From Ruminococcus sp. (lineage in GTDB: Bacteria; Bacillota; Clostridia; Oscillospirales; Ruminococcaceae): 64,000 bases of DNA. Position 1 is the first letter of the stretch, and each line of letters starts with the position of its first letter. The stretch is taken from assembly GCA_029060305.1 (NCBI GenBank), contig JAIDUG010000055.1, positions 1 through 64,000 of the forward strand, read 5' to 3'. Position numbers and translations under genes: made by a program. Shown piece after piece: positions 29,206 to 39,150 of this stretch. The notes beneath the pieces are model-generated. The model was not told the DNA's origin and ran no database searches. It saw nothing but the letters and a program-made list of their open reading frames with translations.

Positions 29206-30324
29206 TTATTTTGCGAGAGTACCGTGTGAAAGAGATTTCAGGTAAGCGTTTATAAAGCCGTCAATATCTCCGTCCATAACCGCCTGAATATTACCGTTTT
29301 CAAATCCTGTTCTGTGGTCTTTTGCGAGTGTGTAAGGCATAAATACATATGAACGTATCTGAGACCCCCACGCAATTTCACGCTGAACACCTTTTATGTC
29401 CTCGATTTTTTCAAGGTGTTCACGTTCCTTTATTTCGACGAGTTTTGAACGGAGCATTTTCATAGCGTAGTCCTTGTTCTGATACTGACTTCTCTGTGTC
29501 TGACATGATACTACAATACCAGTCGGTTTATGGATAAGACGTACAGCGGAACTTGTTTTATTTACTTTTTGACCGCCTGCACCGCTTGAACGGTAAACTT
29601 CCATTTCTATATCTTCGGGACGAATGTCAACTTCGATTGAGTCGTCGATTTCGGGCATAACTTCGAGGGCAGCGAAAGATGTATGTCTTCTTCCGGAAGC
29701 GTCGAAAGGTGAGATACGCACAAGTCTGTGTACACCTGATTCGGATTTCATATAGCCGTAAGCGTTATCGCCCTCTATGAGTATTGAAGCGGATTTCATA
29801 CCTGCATCATCACCGTCAAGGTAATCCATGAGAGTAACTTTATAGTTATGACGTTCAGCCCAGTGATTGTACATTCTGTAAAGCATTTCTGCCCAGTCCT
29901 GTGCCTCTGTACCGCCTGCTCCTGCATGGAATGTAAGAATAGCATTTGAGTTGTCGTATTCTCCGGTGAGAAGTGTGGAAAGTTTTTCATCTTCGAGTTT
30001 CCTCTTGAAAGTTTCTGAATCAGCTTTTATTTCTTCAACGGAGCTGTCGTCATCTTCCTCAATGGAAAGCTCTATGAGTGTAATAAGGTCTTCGAGACTT
30101 TCGTTTAACTTGTTGTATTTTTCGATTTTTCTTTCGAGGGACTTTGTTTCACGAAGTACTTTCTGTGAATTTTCAAGGTCGTCCCAGAAACCGTCTTCAG
30201 CAGTCTGAGCATTGAGTTCAGCGATTCTTGCCTTTGCAGACTCTATATTGAGAACGTCCGCAAGTTCAGTCATTTCTTTTCTGTAGTTGGTCATTTCAAC
30301 CCTTAAATCGTCAAGTATAATCAT
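29206..30324 (-). CDS. prfB: Peptide chain release factor 2
   Basis: 372 aa; SGAGGQKVNKTSSAVR (GGQ), ISPFDASGRRHTSF (SPF); single continuous frame. Confidence 0.94.
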   Translation of the reverse strand: MIILDDLRVEMTNYRKEMTELADVLNIESAKARIAELNAQTAEDGFWDDLENSQKVLRETKSLERKIEKYNKLNESLEDLITLIELSIEEDDDSSVEEIKADSETFKRKLEDEKLSTLLTGEYDNSNAILTFHAGAGGTEAQDWAEMLYRMYNHWAERHNYKVTLMDYLDGDDAGMKSASILIEGDNAYGYMKSESGVHRLVRISPFDASGRRHTSFAALEVMPEIDDSIEVDIRPEDIEMEVYRSSGAGGQKVNKTSSAVRLIHKPTGIVVSCQTQRSQYQNKDYAMKMLRSKLVEIKEREHLEKIEDIKGVQREIAWGSQIRSYVFMPYTLAKDHRTGFENGNIQAVMDGDIDGFINAYLKSLSHGTLAK

Positions 30325-30356
30325 AAAAAATTATATCCTTTCCTGTTAAATTATTT

Positions 30357-32720
30357 TTAGTATATACGTGATGCCACGTCAACGGTTTGTTTAGCATCTT
30401 TTGCGTAAAAGTCAGCGTGAATCTGTTCGGCATAAGAAGCCGTCAGTACAGCACCGCCGACTACTGTTTTACATTCGGGATATTCTCTGTTGAGAATTTT
30501 AATAGTTTCTTCCATAGCTCCGAGAGTAGTTGTCATAAGTGCGGAAAGTCCCACAAGTTTCACCTGATGTTTTATAGCTGTATCAACTATCAGTTGCGGG
30601 TCAACATCTTTTCCAAGGTCTATAACGTCAAAACCATAGCTTTCAAGCAGGACTTTTACTATATTTTTTCCTATGTCGTGAATATCGCCTTTTACTGTAG
30701 CGAGGACTATTTTTCCTTTTGAAATGTTTCCTGAATTATTGAGAGCGAGTTTTCCCTTTATTACCTCAAAACAAGCCTGTGCTGAACCTGCCGTGAGTAT
30801 AAGTTGCGGAAGGAATATTTTGCCCTTTTCAAATTTGTCACCTGCGGAATCAAGTGCCGGTATAAGATAACTGTTAATGATTTCCATAGGTTCGGTATTG
30901 TCAACAAGTTCACGGACAGCTTTGAGAGCGTCGCTTTTGAGACCGTTTTCGACTGCATACACAAGGTCAGGAGAATTTTTTTCCGTTGTAGCGGACTGTG
31001 TTGTTTTCGGAGCAGAGGCGTTTGCGTATACGTTTATGAAATCTGCTGAATTGCGGTCTATTCCTGCAAGCAGACGATATGCACGTACTGCACCTATTAT
31101 TGAATCAACATTAGGATTTATAATAGGTAAATCAAGTCCGCTATGAAGTGCCATTGTCAGAAACGTTCTTGTAATAAGTTCCCTGTTAGGCAAACCGAAT
31201 GAAATATTTGATACTCCCAGTACTGTACGCAATCCCAGTTCATTTTTTACACGGTGCAGGGCGTTGAGTGTTTCCATAACGCCGTCCTGTTCAGCGGAAG
31301 CAGTAAGCGTAAGGCAGTCAATGAAAACATCTTCTTTCGGTATTCCGTATTCTGTAGCACGTTTAAGGATTTTTTCTGCTATTGCAAAACGTCCCTCGGA
31401 AGTTTTAGGTATACCGCCTTTGTCAAGAGTAAGTCCTACAACAGATGCACCGTATTTTTTTACAATCGGCAGAATCTTATCAAGTGATTCATCTTCACCA
31501 TTTACTGAATTGACAATAGGTTTTCCGTTATATACACGCAGACCGGCTTCAAGTACTTCCGGAATAGTTGAATCAAGCTGTAATGGCGTGTCGCATATTC
31601 CCTGAATAGCCTTTACCGCTGTAACCATCATTTCTTTTTCATTTATATCGGGAAGTCCGACGTTTACGTCAAGAATTTCTGCACCTGCGTGAATCTGTTC
31701 AACTGCCTGCCCTAAAATATAATCAATGTCGTGATTTATCAGTGCTTCCTTGAAACGTTTTTTTCCTGTAGGGTTGATACGTTCACCGATTACACGAGGT
31801 TGATTTATTGTAACGCAGTTTACAGCAGAACACGCAAGACTGACACGTTTTACAGGTCTCTTAATATTATCAACGCTGTCAAGTTTTTTAATCATCTGTC
31901 GTATGTGTTCGGGAGTAGTTCCGCAACAGCCACCGAATATTTTAACACCTGCTCCGGCAAGTTTTACAGCACTTGTTGCAAAATCTTCCGGATTTACATT
32001 GAAAAGATTTGTAACAGGGTCGGGAAGTCCTGCGTTTGCCTTTGCGATAACAGGAAGATTTGTCAGTGAGCATATTTTGTCAAGTACGGGGAAAAGTTCC
32101 TCAGGACCAAGTGAACAGTTTACGCCGATAGCATCAGCACCAAGTCCCTCTAAAACAGCTACCATACATTCCGGCGAAACTCCGGTAAAAGTACGCATAT
32201 TTTCCTCGAAAGTCATCGTAACAAGCACAGGTTTATCGGAATTTTCCTTGACGGCAAGCAGTGCGGATTTTACTTCATATAAGTCTGTCATTGTCTCAAT
32301 AACGATAACGTCGGCTTCATTTCCGGCGATAACTATTTCCTTGTATACCTCATATGATTCTTCAAATGACAATGCTCCCGACGGTTCGAGAAGCTGACCT
32401 GTAGGTCCTATATCAAGTGCGACCAGTTTGTTTCCGACAGCTTTACGGGCATTGGAAATTCCTGCATGCACGACTTCTGCCACACTGTAACCGGAGTTTT
32501 CAAGTTTGAAACGGTTAGCACCGAAAGTATTTGCGTAAATAATGTCAGCACCGGCTTCCGCATACATACGGTGAATGTTAATGATAGCTTCGGGATTTGT
32601 GATATTCAGAAGTTCCGGAACGTGTTCGGTCTGTATTCCGTGAGCCTGTAACATAGTTCCCATACCGCCGTCAAGAAAAACGAATTTCTTTTCAAGCAGA
32701 GAACAGAATTTATTTGACAT
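30357..32720 (-). CDS. metH: Cobalamin-dependent methionine synthase, short form
   Basis: 787 aa; Hcy methyltransferase (GGCCGTTPEHI), pterin-binding (GERINPTGKKRFKEAL), B12-binding (GDIHDIGKNIVKVLLESYGFDVIDLG); no AdoMet activation domain. Confidence 0.92.
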   Translation of the reverse strand: MSNKFCSLLEKKFVFLDGGMGTMLQAHGIQTEHVPELLNITNPEAIINIHRMYAEAGADIIYANTFGANRFKLENSGYSVAEVVHAGISNARKAVGNKLVALDIGPTGQLLEPSGALSFEESYEVYKEIVIAGNEADVIVIETMTDLYEVKSALLAVKENSDKPVLVTMTFEENMRTFTGVSPECMVAVLEGLGADAIGVNCSLGPEELFPVLDKICSLTNLPVIAKANAGLPDPVTNLFNVNPEDFATSAVKLAGAGVKIFGGCCGTTPEHIRQMIKKLDSVDNIKRPVKRVSLACSAVNCVTINQPRVIGERINPTGKKRFKEALINHDIDYILGQAVEQIHAGAEILDVNVGLPDINEKEMMVTAVKAIQGICDTPLQLDSTIPEVLEAGLRVYNGKPIVNSVNGEDESLDKILPIVKKYGASVVGLTLDKGGIPKTSEGRFAIAEKILKRATEYGIPKEDVFIDCLTLTASAEQDGVMETLNALHRVKNELGLRTVLGVSNISFGLPNRELITRTFLTMALHSGLDLPIINPNVDSIIGAVRAYRLLAGIDRNSADFINVYANASAPKTTQSATTEKNSPDLVYAVENGLKSDALKAVRELVDNTEPMEIINSYLIPALDSAGDKFEKGKIFLPQLILTAGSAQACFEVIKGKLALNNSGNISKGKIVLATVKGDIHDIGKNIVKVLLESYGFDVIDLGKDVDPQLIVDTAIKHQVKLVGLSALMTTTLGAMEETIKILNREYPECKTVVGGAVLTASYAEQIHADFYAKDAKQTVDVASRIY

Positions 32721-32734
32721 TAAAAATCACTCCT

Positions 32735-33850
32735 TTAGTCGTTTCTGAAATTTCCGAGACAACGGAAGTATTCCATATTTTCGGAAAGGTCGTTTATCAA
32801 CGCACGGACTTCAGGGTCTTGAAGTTTTCCTGTAAAGTCAAGATAAAACATTACGTCGAAACTTCCGTCACGTATGGGACGGTTTTCAATTCTGATAATA
32901 TTCATACCGTTTACATAGAATTTTGTAAGCAAGCGGTAAAGGCTTCCCTCTGTATGCGGAATCTGTATCATTATTGAAATAGTGTCAGCATCTTCTGAAA
33001 CCTGTAAATCCCTTGCGATACATACGAATTGTGTTCTGTTGACGGAACAGTCTGCTATATTTTCAGCAAGTATTTCCAGTCCGAGACGTTCCGCACAGTC
33101 AACTGAACATATGGAAGCGATATTTTCGTCGCTGTTCAGTACCATTTCAGCCGAAGTCGCTGTATTGCTGTATGGTGAAGTATTAAAGTTGTGTTCCGCA
33201 AGGAATACACTGCATTGTGCAAGGGCTTGCGGGTGCGAATAAACACATTCTATATCGTTTATTGAAGTGCCTTTTTTTGCACAGAGACAGTGATTTATTT
33301 CAACACATACCTGTTTTACAATATATACACTATATTTTGCCATAAGGTCGTATGCACTGTCAATCATTCCTGCTGTTGAGTTTTTCAGCGGAATAACGCC
33401 GTAATCTACTTCTCCAGACTGTACAGCCCTGAAAACGTCCTCAAAGGATTTATAGAATGTGGGTTGTTTGTCTCCGAAAATCATTCTTGAGGCTGTTTCA
33501 GAGTTTGCACCGGAAGTCCCCTGACAACCTATTTGCTGAACGTTTTCAAAGTCCGGTGTAATGAAATTATATTCCTGATTGTCTGAAAGTAATTTTCTGT
33601 TCTGTAATAACTTGCTTATGTCCATAATTGTCGTGAAAAGTGTTGACGTACCGTTTTCAAGTGTGGGGTCATTTGTGAGAGCCTTTATTCTGTCAATAAC
33701 CTGTTGTTCACGTCCGCCCTGAAATACCGGCATATTGTGTTGTTTTTTGTAGTCTGCCACTCCTTTACAGAGTTCCATACGTTTCATGAAGAGTGATAAT
33801 ATTTCTTTGTCTGTAACGTCTATTTCGTTACGCAGTTCCTGTAAATCCAT
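32735..33850 (-). CDS. pheA: Bifunctional chorismate mutase / prephenate dehydratase
   Basis: 371 aa; N-terminal CM helix, PDT domain (GCQGTSGANSE), C-terminal ACT (EGSLYRLLTKFYVNGMNIIRIENRP). Confidence 0.92.
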   Translation of the reverse strand: MDLQELRNEIDVTDKEILSLFMKRMELCKGVADYKKQHNMPVFQGGREQQVIDRIKALTNDPTLENGTSTLFTTIMDISKLLQNRKLLSDNQEYNFITPDFENVQQIGCQGTSGANSETASRMIFGDKQPTFYKSFEDVFRAVQSGEVDYGVIPLKNSTAGMIDSAYDLMAKYSVYIVKQVCVEINHCLCAKKGTSINDIECVYSHPQALAQCSVFLAEHNFNTSPYSNTATSAEMVLNSDENIASICSVDCAERLGLEILAENIADCSVNRTQFVCIARDLQVSEDADTISIMIQIPHTEGSLYRLLTKFYVNGMNIIRIENRPIRDGSFDVMFYLDFTGKLQDPEVRALINDLSENMEYFRCLGNFRND

Positions 33851-33940
33851 ATGTTTTTTACCTCCGGAAAATTTAACTGATAGCTAAAATACATTATAGC
33901 AGGTTTTTTTATAAAAAGCAATAAAAAAGGCATAAATATA

Positions 33941-33970
33941 TTGCAAACAACCGTTTCTGTGTGGTATAAT
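33941..33970 (+). promoter_or_regulatory. Promoter of ruvCAB operon
   Basis: TTGCAA (33941-33946), N18, TATAAT (33965-33970). Confidence 0.6.
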
Positions 33971-34034
33971 AATAAGGTGTATAATAAAGTATATATGGTT
34001 ATACAGACTTTTTCAACAGAACAGGAATAATAAT

Positions 34035-34520
34035 GTGAAAAAAATAAGAATATTAGGAATTGACCCCGGTTATGCAATAGTAGGTTTCGGTGTACTGGAT
34101 TATGACGGTGTAAATTTCCGTCCGGTTGAGTATGGTGCAGTCACTACAGATGCAGGAACGTTCTTTACTGAACGTCTTAGGGCAATAAATGAAGATATGG
34201 AATTTATATTTGACAAATTCAAGCCAGACTGCATGGCTATTGAAAAACTTTACTTCACTACCAACCAGAAAACCGCTATTGACGTTGCACAGGCAAGAGG
34301 TGTGACAATACTTTCTGCCGCTAAAAGATTCATACCTGTTTCAGAATATACGCCGTTGCAGGTGAAAATGTCAGTTACTGGTTACGGAAAAGCAGAAAAA
34401 CATCAGATGATGGAAATGACACGCAGTTTACTGGGGCTTGCGCATATTCCGAAACCTGATGACGCTGCTGATGCTCTGGCGGTTGCGATATGTCATGGAC
34501 ATTCGGTACGGTGGAGATAA
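34035..34520 (+). CDS. ruvC: Holliday junction resolvase RuvC
   Basis: GTG start; ILGIDPGYAIVGFGVLDYDG; AIEKLYFTTNQKTAIDVAQARG. Confidence 0.95.
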   Translation: MKKIRILGIDPGYAIVGFGVLDYDGVNFRPVEYGAVTTDAGTFFTERLRAINEDMEFIFDKFKPDCMAIEKLYFTTNQKTAIDVAQARGVTILSAAKRFIPVSEYTPLQVKMSVTGYGKAEKHQMMEMTRSLLGLAHIPKPDDAADALAVAICHGHSVRWR

Positions 34521-34547
34521 TTAAATACAAAAAAGGAAGATTTTTTT

Positions 34548-35156
34548 ATGATATACAGTCTTAAAGGTAAACTCACGGTTAAGGAAATGAATTTCATTGT
34601 TGTGGAATGTAACGGCGTGGGATATGGTTGCAGGACTTCTTACAACACGGTTTCTCAGTTAGGGACGATAGGAGAAGAAATTACAGTTTACACTTACATG
34701 AGTGTGAGAGACGACAATATAGAACTTTTTGGATTTTCGTCACTTCAGGAGCTGAATTGCTTCAAACTGTTAATATCAGTTTCGGGAGTGGGCGGAAAAG
34801 CCGGAATATCAATACTTTCCGACATTACTCCGGAAAGTTTTGCATTTCTTATAGCTTCCGGTGATAGCAAGGCTTTCACTAAAACAAAGGGCATAGGTGC
34901 TAAAACCGCTCAGAGAATAGTCCTTGAACTCAAGGATAAAATATCAGCAGAAGATTTTACCGGAAAAAATATTCCGGTTGTTGCAAATTCTGTAGATGTA
35001 TCGTCCACGTCAGTTTCAGAGGCTATGGAAGCCCTTATGGTACTTGGATATTCACAGGGCGAAATAGCACCTGTTCTCAGAAAATGCGACCCCTCACTCA
35101 GTACACAGGAACTTATAAGGGAATGTCTCAGACTTATTTCTTCAGGTAATATATGA
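34548..35156 (+). CDS. ruvA: Holliday junction helicase subunit RuvA
   Basis: MIYSLKGKLTVKE; FKLLISVSGVGGKAGISIL; TKGIGAKTAQRIVLELKDK. Confidence 0.94.
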   Translation: MIYSLKGKLTVKEMNFIVVECNGVGYGCRTSYNTVSQLGTIGEEITVYTYMSVRDDNIELFGFSSLQELNCFKLLISVSGVGGKAGISILSDITPESFAFLIASGDSKAFTKTKGIGAKTAQRIVLELKDKISAEDFTGKNIPVVANSVDVSSTSVSEAMEALMVLGYSQGEIAPVLRKCDPSLSTQELIRECLRLISSGNI

Positions 35157-35197
35157 TAAGAAAACACTATTTTGAAAAATAAAACGGAGGTGCAGAA

Positions 35198-36238
35198 TTG
35201 ATACAGACAGAAGATATGGAGTTTGCTCCGAGAGTAATTTCGCCGGAAAACATTGCAGAAGACAGCGATATTGAAACAACTCTCAGACCGCAGACACTTC
35301 ACGAATATATCGGACAGGACAAAGTAAAGGAAAATCTTGCAATATATATCAAGGCTACAAAACTCAGAGGTGAACCGCTTGACCATGTTTTGTTATACGG
35401 TCCTCCCGGACTGGGTAAAACTACATTGTCGGCGATAATTGCACACGAACTTGGAGTTAATCTCCGTGTTACAACAGGACCTGCAATTGAAAAACCAGGG
35501 GATTTGGTTTCACTTCTTACAAGCCTTTCAGATAACGATGTGCTTTTTATAGACGAAATACATCGTCTGTCAAGGGCAGTAGAGGAAATCTTGTATCCTG
35601 CACTTGAAGACAGGGTGATTGACATAATAATCGGTAAAGGACCGTCAGCACGTTCAATAAGAATGGATTTGAAACCTTTTACGCTTATAGGAGCTACTAC
35701 ACGTGCAGGACAGCTTTCTGCACCATTGAGAGACAGATTCGGAGTTATACAGAGACTTGAACTCTACTCAAAGGAACAGCTTACTGATATAGTACGCCGT
35801 AGTGCAATGATACTTGGCATACCGTGTACTGCCGACGGAGCAGGGGAAATTGCGGGCAGAGCAAGAGGTACACCACGTATTGCAAACAGACTTTTAAAGC
35901 GTGTGCGTGACTTTGCGGACGTTATGGGCGACGGTGAAATCAATCAGAAGATAGCTTCAATGGCACTGGAACGTCTTGAAATTGACGAGCTGGGACTTGA
36001 CAGCCTTGACAGACGTATGCTTGAAATGATTATAAGAGGTTATGGCGGAGGTCCTGTAGGTCTTGAAACTCTTGCCTCTGCAATAGGTGAGGAGGCCGTT
36101 ACTATTGAGGACGTATGTGAGCCTTTTTTAATGCAGTTGGGATTCCTCGGACGTACTCCACGTGGACGTTGTGCAACGAAACTTGCTTATGAACATCTCG
36201 GCTTTACATTTCAGGACGACGGTCAATTGACATTATGA
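35198..36238 (+). CDS. ruvB: Holliday junction helicase subunit RuvB
   Basis: TTG start with [34 protein letters not shown]. Confidence 0.96.
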   Translation: MIQTEDMEFAPRVISPENIAEDSDIETTLRPQTLHEYIGQDKVKENLAIYIKATKLRGEPLDHVLLYGPPGLGKTTLSAIIAHELGVNLRVTTGPAIEKPGDLVSLLTSLSDNDVLFIDEIHRLSRAVEEILYPALEDRVIDIIIGKGPSARSIRMDLKPFTLIGATTRAGQLSAPLRDRFGVIQRLELYSKEQLTDIVRRSAMILGIPCTADGAGEIAGRARGTPRIANRLLKRVRDFADVMGDGEINQKIASMALERLEIDELGLDSLDRRMLEMIIRGYGGGPVGLETLASAIGEEAVTIEDVCEPFLMQLGFLGRTPRGRCATKLAYEHLGFTFQDDGQLTL

Positions 36239-36756
36239 TTTGCGGAAATAATTACAGATATAATATCCGGTTTTATAATAAATCCTGTTACGGAAAAATG
36301 ATTAACGGACAGGCAGTTGAATATGTTTCAGAAATGCGTTATGGACTGTGTAATATGAGTTTCAACGGTTGTGAAGTTATAGCAGTTCATAACGCTCTGG
36401 TGTATCTGAAAAAAACTGTTCCGATATATGAAATATCACGTTATATGGAAAAATTCAGAATGCTTATTGGAATTTTAGGGTGCAATCCCCATAAAATCGG
36501 AAAAGCCCTTGAAAAGTATGAAGTAAGTTATAAGAAATCACGAAATATCGGAAATGCAGATACTTTCATTTTGTCTTTCTGGACGGGAAAACGTTTTCTT
36601 TCTTCGATACATACTGTTTTCTGTGTGCGACAGAAAAATGGTACAGTAGTTTACAACAGATATAACAGTTGTAGGGAAGCAAGGGTTTATCGGGATAATT
36701 CTGCAATTGCAGAACAGAAAAAGATTATAGCTGTTTACTCTATCAAAGGAGTGTGA
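36235..36756 (+). CDS. Putative papain-like / C39-like peptidase
   Basis: 173 aa; [16 protein letters not shown] plus [22 protein letters not shown] (Cys/His/Asn-like pattern). Confidence 0.5.
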   Translation: MICGNNYRYNIRFYNKSCYGKMINGQAVEYVSEMRYGLCNMSFNGCEVIAVHNALVYLKKTVPIYEISRYMEKFRMLIGILGCNPHKIGKALEKYEVSYKKSRNIGNADTFILSFWTGKRFLSSIHTVFCVRQKNGTVVYNRYNSCREARVYRDNSAIAEQKKIIAVYSIKGV

Positions 36757-36759
36757 CAA

Positions 36760-38052
36760 ATGGAAAACTTTCACGGTGAATATATAACTTTGGAGTATTC
36801 CGACCATGAACTGGCTGAAATTACCGGAAAAACTGTTGCCTCTGTTCTTTCACCGAAAAACAGGAAAAATCCTCTTGTAATAGTCGGACGTGACGGTGGA
36901 ATGTCTGCCGGAAGTATTGCTGATTCAGTATGTCGTGGAATATGTTCAGCAGGAATACCGGCGGAAAAACTTGGCATAGTTTCACCGCCGGTAATATCGT
37001 GCCTTGCGGAAATTCATGACGCTGATGCAGGAATAATGATTACATCTTTGCCGGACGGTCATCACTGCGGAATACGTCTTTATTCTTCCGGCGGTTATAA
37101 ACTCAGCTACGAAACAGGTGAGGAAATAAAAAGAATTATTTTCAAATCTCCGGAAGAACTTGAAAAACGCATAAGAAATAAAAAGGGCGGTGTAATAGTC
37201 TGTGAAAACGCCATAGAAGAATATATAAGTTTTATAAGGGAATCTGTAAATGAAGATTTTTCCGGAATGAAAATCGCTGTAAGATGTTCGGACGGAAAAA
37301 ATAATGAAATTGCTGTAAGGCTTTTTACTGAAATGGGTGCAGATGTTGAGATTATTCCGGAAGATAATGAAACCTTTAAAACGGAAGATAATTTTGACTG
37401 TGGCTTTATTTTCAGAAATGACGGCGAAAGCTGTACCGTTATTGACGAAAAAGGCTTTATAATTGACAATGACAGACTTATGGCGGTCTTTGCGAAATAC
37501 TGTAGAAACAATAATCTGCTGAAAAACAACGTTTTTGTAGTTACTTACGGAGCAGGCTATGGATTTATGAAGTTTGCAGAGGAAAATAATATAACAGTTG
37601 TTACGGCAGGATTCGACGAAAACAGCATTATTGCAAGAATGACTGAAGACGGTTACAGCATAGGTGCTGACAGTAACGGAAGAATTATATTTCTTGACGA
37701 TATTCCGGCAGGCGACGGATTTTTTACAGCGGTAAAACTTCTTTCGATTATGCGGAAAATAAAGTCTCCGCTCAGTGAACTTGCTGATATGAGACACTAT
37801 TCTCAGGTTTCCGCTGATGTGGAGATACCATTGAATTTCCGTGAGATATGGAAAAACGATTGTGTGATAACCGACCATATAGCACGTTATATACACCTGC
37901 TCGGCAACAGAGGAAAAATTTTTGTACATGAAAATTCCGTAATTCCTGCAATAGATATTAAAGCAGAGGGAATGGATTACGTTGATATAGACGATGCAGT
38001 AAAGAGCATTGCAGAAAAAATAAGGGAAAGAATAATAAGAAAGGAATATTAA
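36760..38052 (+). CDS. Phosphohexomutase-superfamily protein, probably catalytically inactive
   Basis: 430 aa; family fold features (VIVGRDGGMSAGSIADSVCRGICSAGIPAEKLGIVSPPVISC; DEKGFIIDNDRLMAVFAKY; IIFLDDIPAGDGFFTAVKLL) but degenerate active-site motifs. Confidence 0.8.
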   Translation: MENFHGEYITLEYSDHELAEITGKTVASVLSPKNRKNPLVIVGRDGGMSAGSIADSVCRGICSAGIPAEKLGIVSPPVISCLAEIHDADAGIMITSLPDGHHCGIRLYSSGGYKLSYETGEEIKRIIFKSPEELEKRIRNKKGGVIVCENAIEEYISFIRESVNEDFSGMKIAVRCSDGKNNEIAVRLFTEMGADVEIIPEDNETFKTEDNFDCGFIFRNDGESCTVIDEKGFIIDNDRLMAVFAKYCRNNNLLKNNVFVVTYGAGYGFMKFAEENNITVVTAGFDENSIIARMTEDGYSIGADSNGRIIFLDDIPAGDGFFTAVKLLSIMRKIKSPLSELADMRHYSQVSADVEIPLNFREIWKNDCVITDHIARYIHLLGNRGKIFVHENSVIPAIDIKAEGMDYVDIDDAVKSIAEKIRERIIRKEY

Positions 38053-38054
38053 AT

Positions 38055-38918
38055 ATGAGAACAGCGGATAAATGGACAGACTACAGAATAATTGATACTT
38101 CAGACGGAGAAAAACTTGAAAAATGGGGGGATATAAGTCTTGTACGTCCCGACCCTCAGATAATATGGAAAACCGATAAAACTTCTAATCTCTGGAATAC
38201 TGCTGACGGTCATTATTACCGTTCTGCTTCCGGCGGTGGAAAATGGAATTTCAGAAAGAAAGTTCCGGAAGTATGGAATATAAATTACGGAAATCTTACA
38301 TTCAACATAAAGCCTACAGGTTTCAAACATACAGGACTTTTTCCTGAACAGGCTGTAAACTGGGATTTTATGGCAGATAAAATCAGGAATGCAGGTCGTG
38401 AAATCAGTGTACTTAACTTGTTTGCATATACAGGCGGTGCCACTCTTGCGTGTGCAGAGGCAGGAGCTTCCGTTTGTCACGTTGACGCTTCAAAAGGTAT
38501 GGTACAGTGGGCAAGGGAAAACGCTACTGTTTCCGAACTTTCTGATAAGCCTATACGCTGGATAGTTGACGACTGCGAAAAATTCATAGCCCGTGAGATA
38601 AGACGTGGTAGACGTTATGATGCTGTTGTAATGGACCCTCCGAGTTATGGCAGAGGACCTTCCGGTGAAATATGGAAACTTGAAAATTCAATTTACGACC
38701 TTGTAACGCTTTGTTCAGGAGTGCTTACTGATAACCCTTTGTTTTTCCTTATCAACAGCTATACAACAGGTTTGTCGCCGTCGGTAATGGGCTATATTCT
38801 CGGTACTGTACTTACAAAGAAATTCGGCGGAAGTGTTTCATTTGACGAAATAGGACTTCCTGTACAGTCAACCGGAATGACACTGCCGTGCGGTTCAACT
38901 GCTATATGGCAGAAGTAA
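38055..38918 (+). CDS. Class I SAM-dependent methyltransferase (RlmI/RlmK-like)
   Basis: 287 aa; VLNLFAYTGGATLACAEAGASVCHVDASKGMVQWARENA; VVMDPPSYGRG. Confidence 0.88.
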   Translation: MRTADKWTDYRIIDTSDGEKLEKWGDISLVRPDPQIIWKTDKTSNLWNTADGHYYRSASGGGKWNFRKKVPEVWNINYGNLTFNIKPTGFKHTGLFPEQAVNWDFMADKIRNAGREISVLNLFAYTGGATLACAEAGASVCHVDASKGMVQWARENATVSELSDKPIRWIVDDCEKFIAREIRRGRRYDAVVMDPPSYGRGPSGEIWKLENSIYDLVTLCSGVLTDNPLFFLINSYTTGLSPSVMGYILGTVLTKKFGGSVSFDEIGLPVQSTGMTLPCGSTAIWQK

Positions 38919-38932
38919 AGAGGTTTTGCGGA

Positions 38933-39127
38933 ATGTCAGATATTATAAAAAATCTTGTTGATAACTTCGTGGAAATATATAACGTTCAGGAGCGTTTTCT
39001 GGGTGGAGGGATAGTCCTTGAAACCGATGAAAAATGGATAAAAATGCGTTGTGAGACCGACAAAGGTTCAGTAATAAGAATAATTAAGATTGACGTTATC
39101 GGACGTATATCATGTTGTGATGATTAA
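38933..39127 (+). CDS. Small protein, possible LSm-like fold
   Basis: ATG 38933; 64 aa: MSDIIKNLVDNFVEIYNVQERFLGGGIVLETDEKWIKMRCETDKGSVIRIIKIDVIGRISCCDD. Confidence 0.5.
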   Translation: MSDIIKNLVDNFVEIYNVQERFLGGGIVLETDEKWIKMRCETDKGSVIRIIKIDVIGRISCCDD

Positions 39128-39150
39128 GAATATTATTAAGAGGAATATAA

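Noticed and set aside
31903-32397. 164-aa plus-strand ORF
   Set aside because: Antisense to metH; Ser/Thr/Pro-rich shadow composition
36982-37929. 315-aa minus-strand ORF
   Set aside because: Antisense shadow of the phosphohexomutase-like gene; compositionally biased (Tyr/Phe/Cys), no RBS or family features
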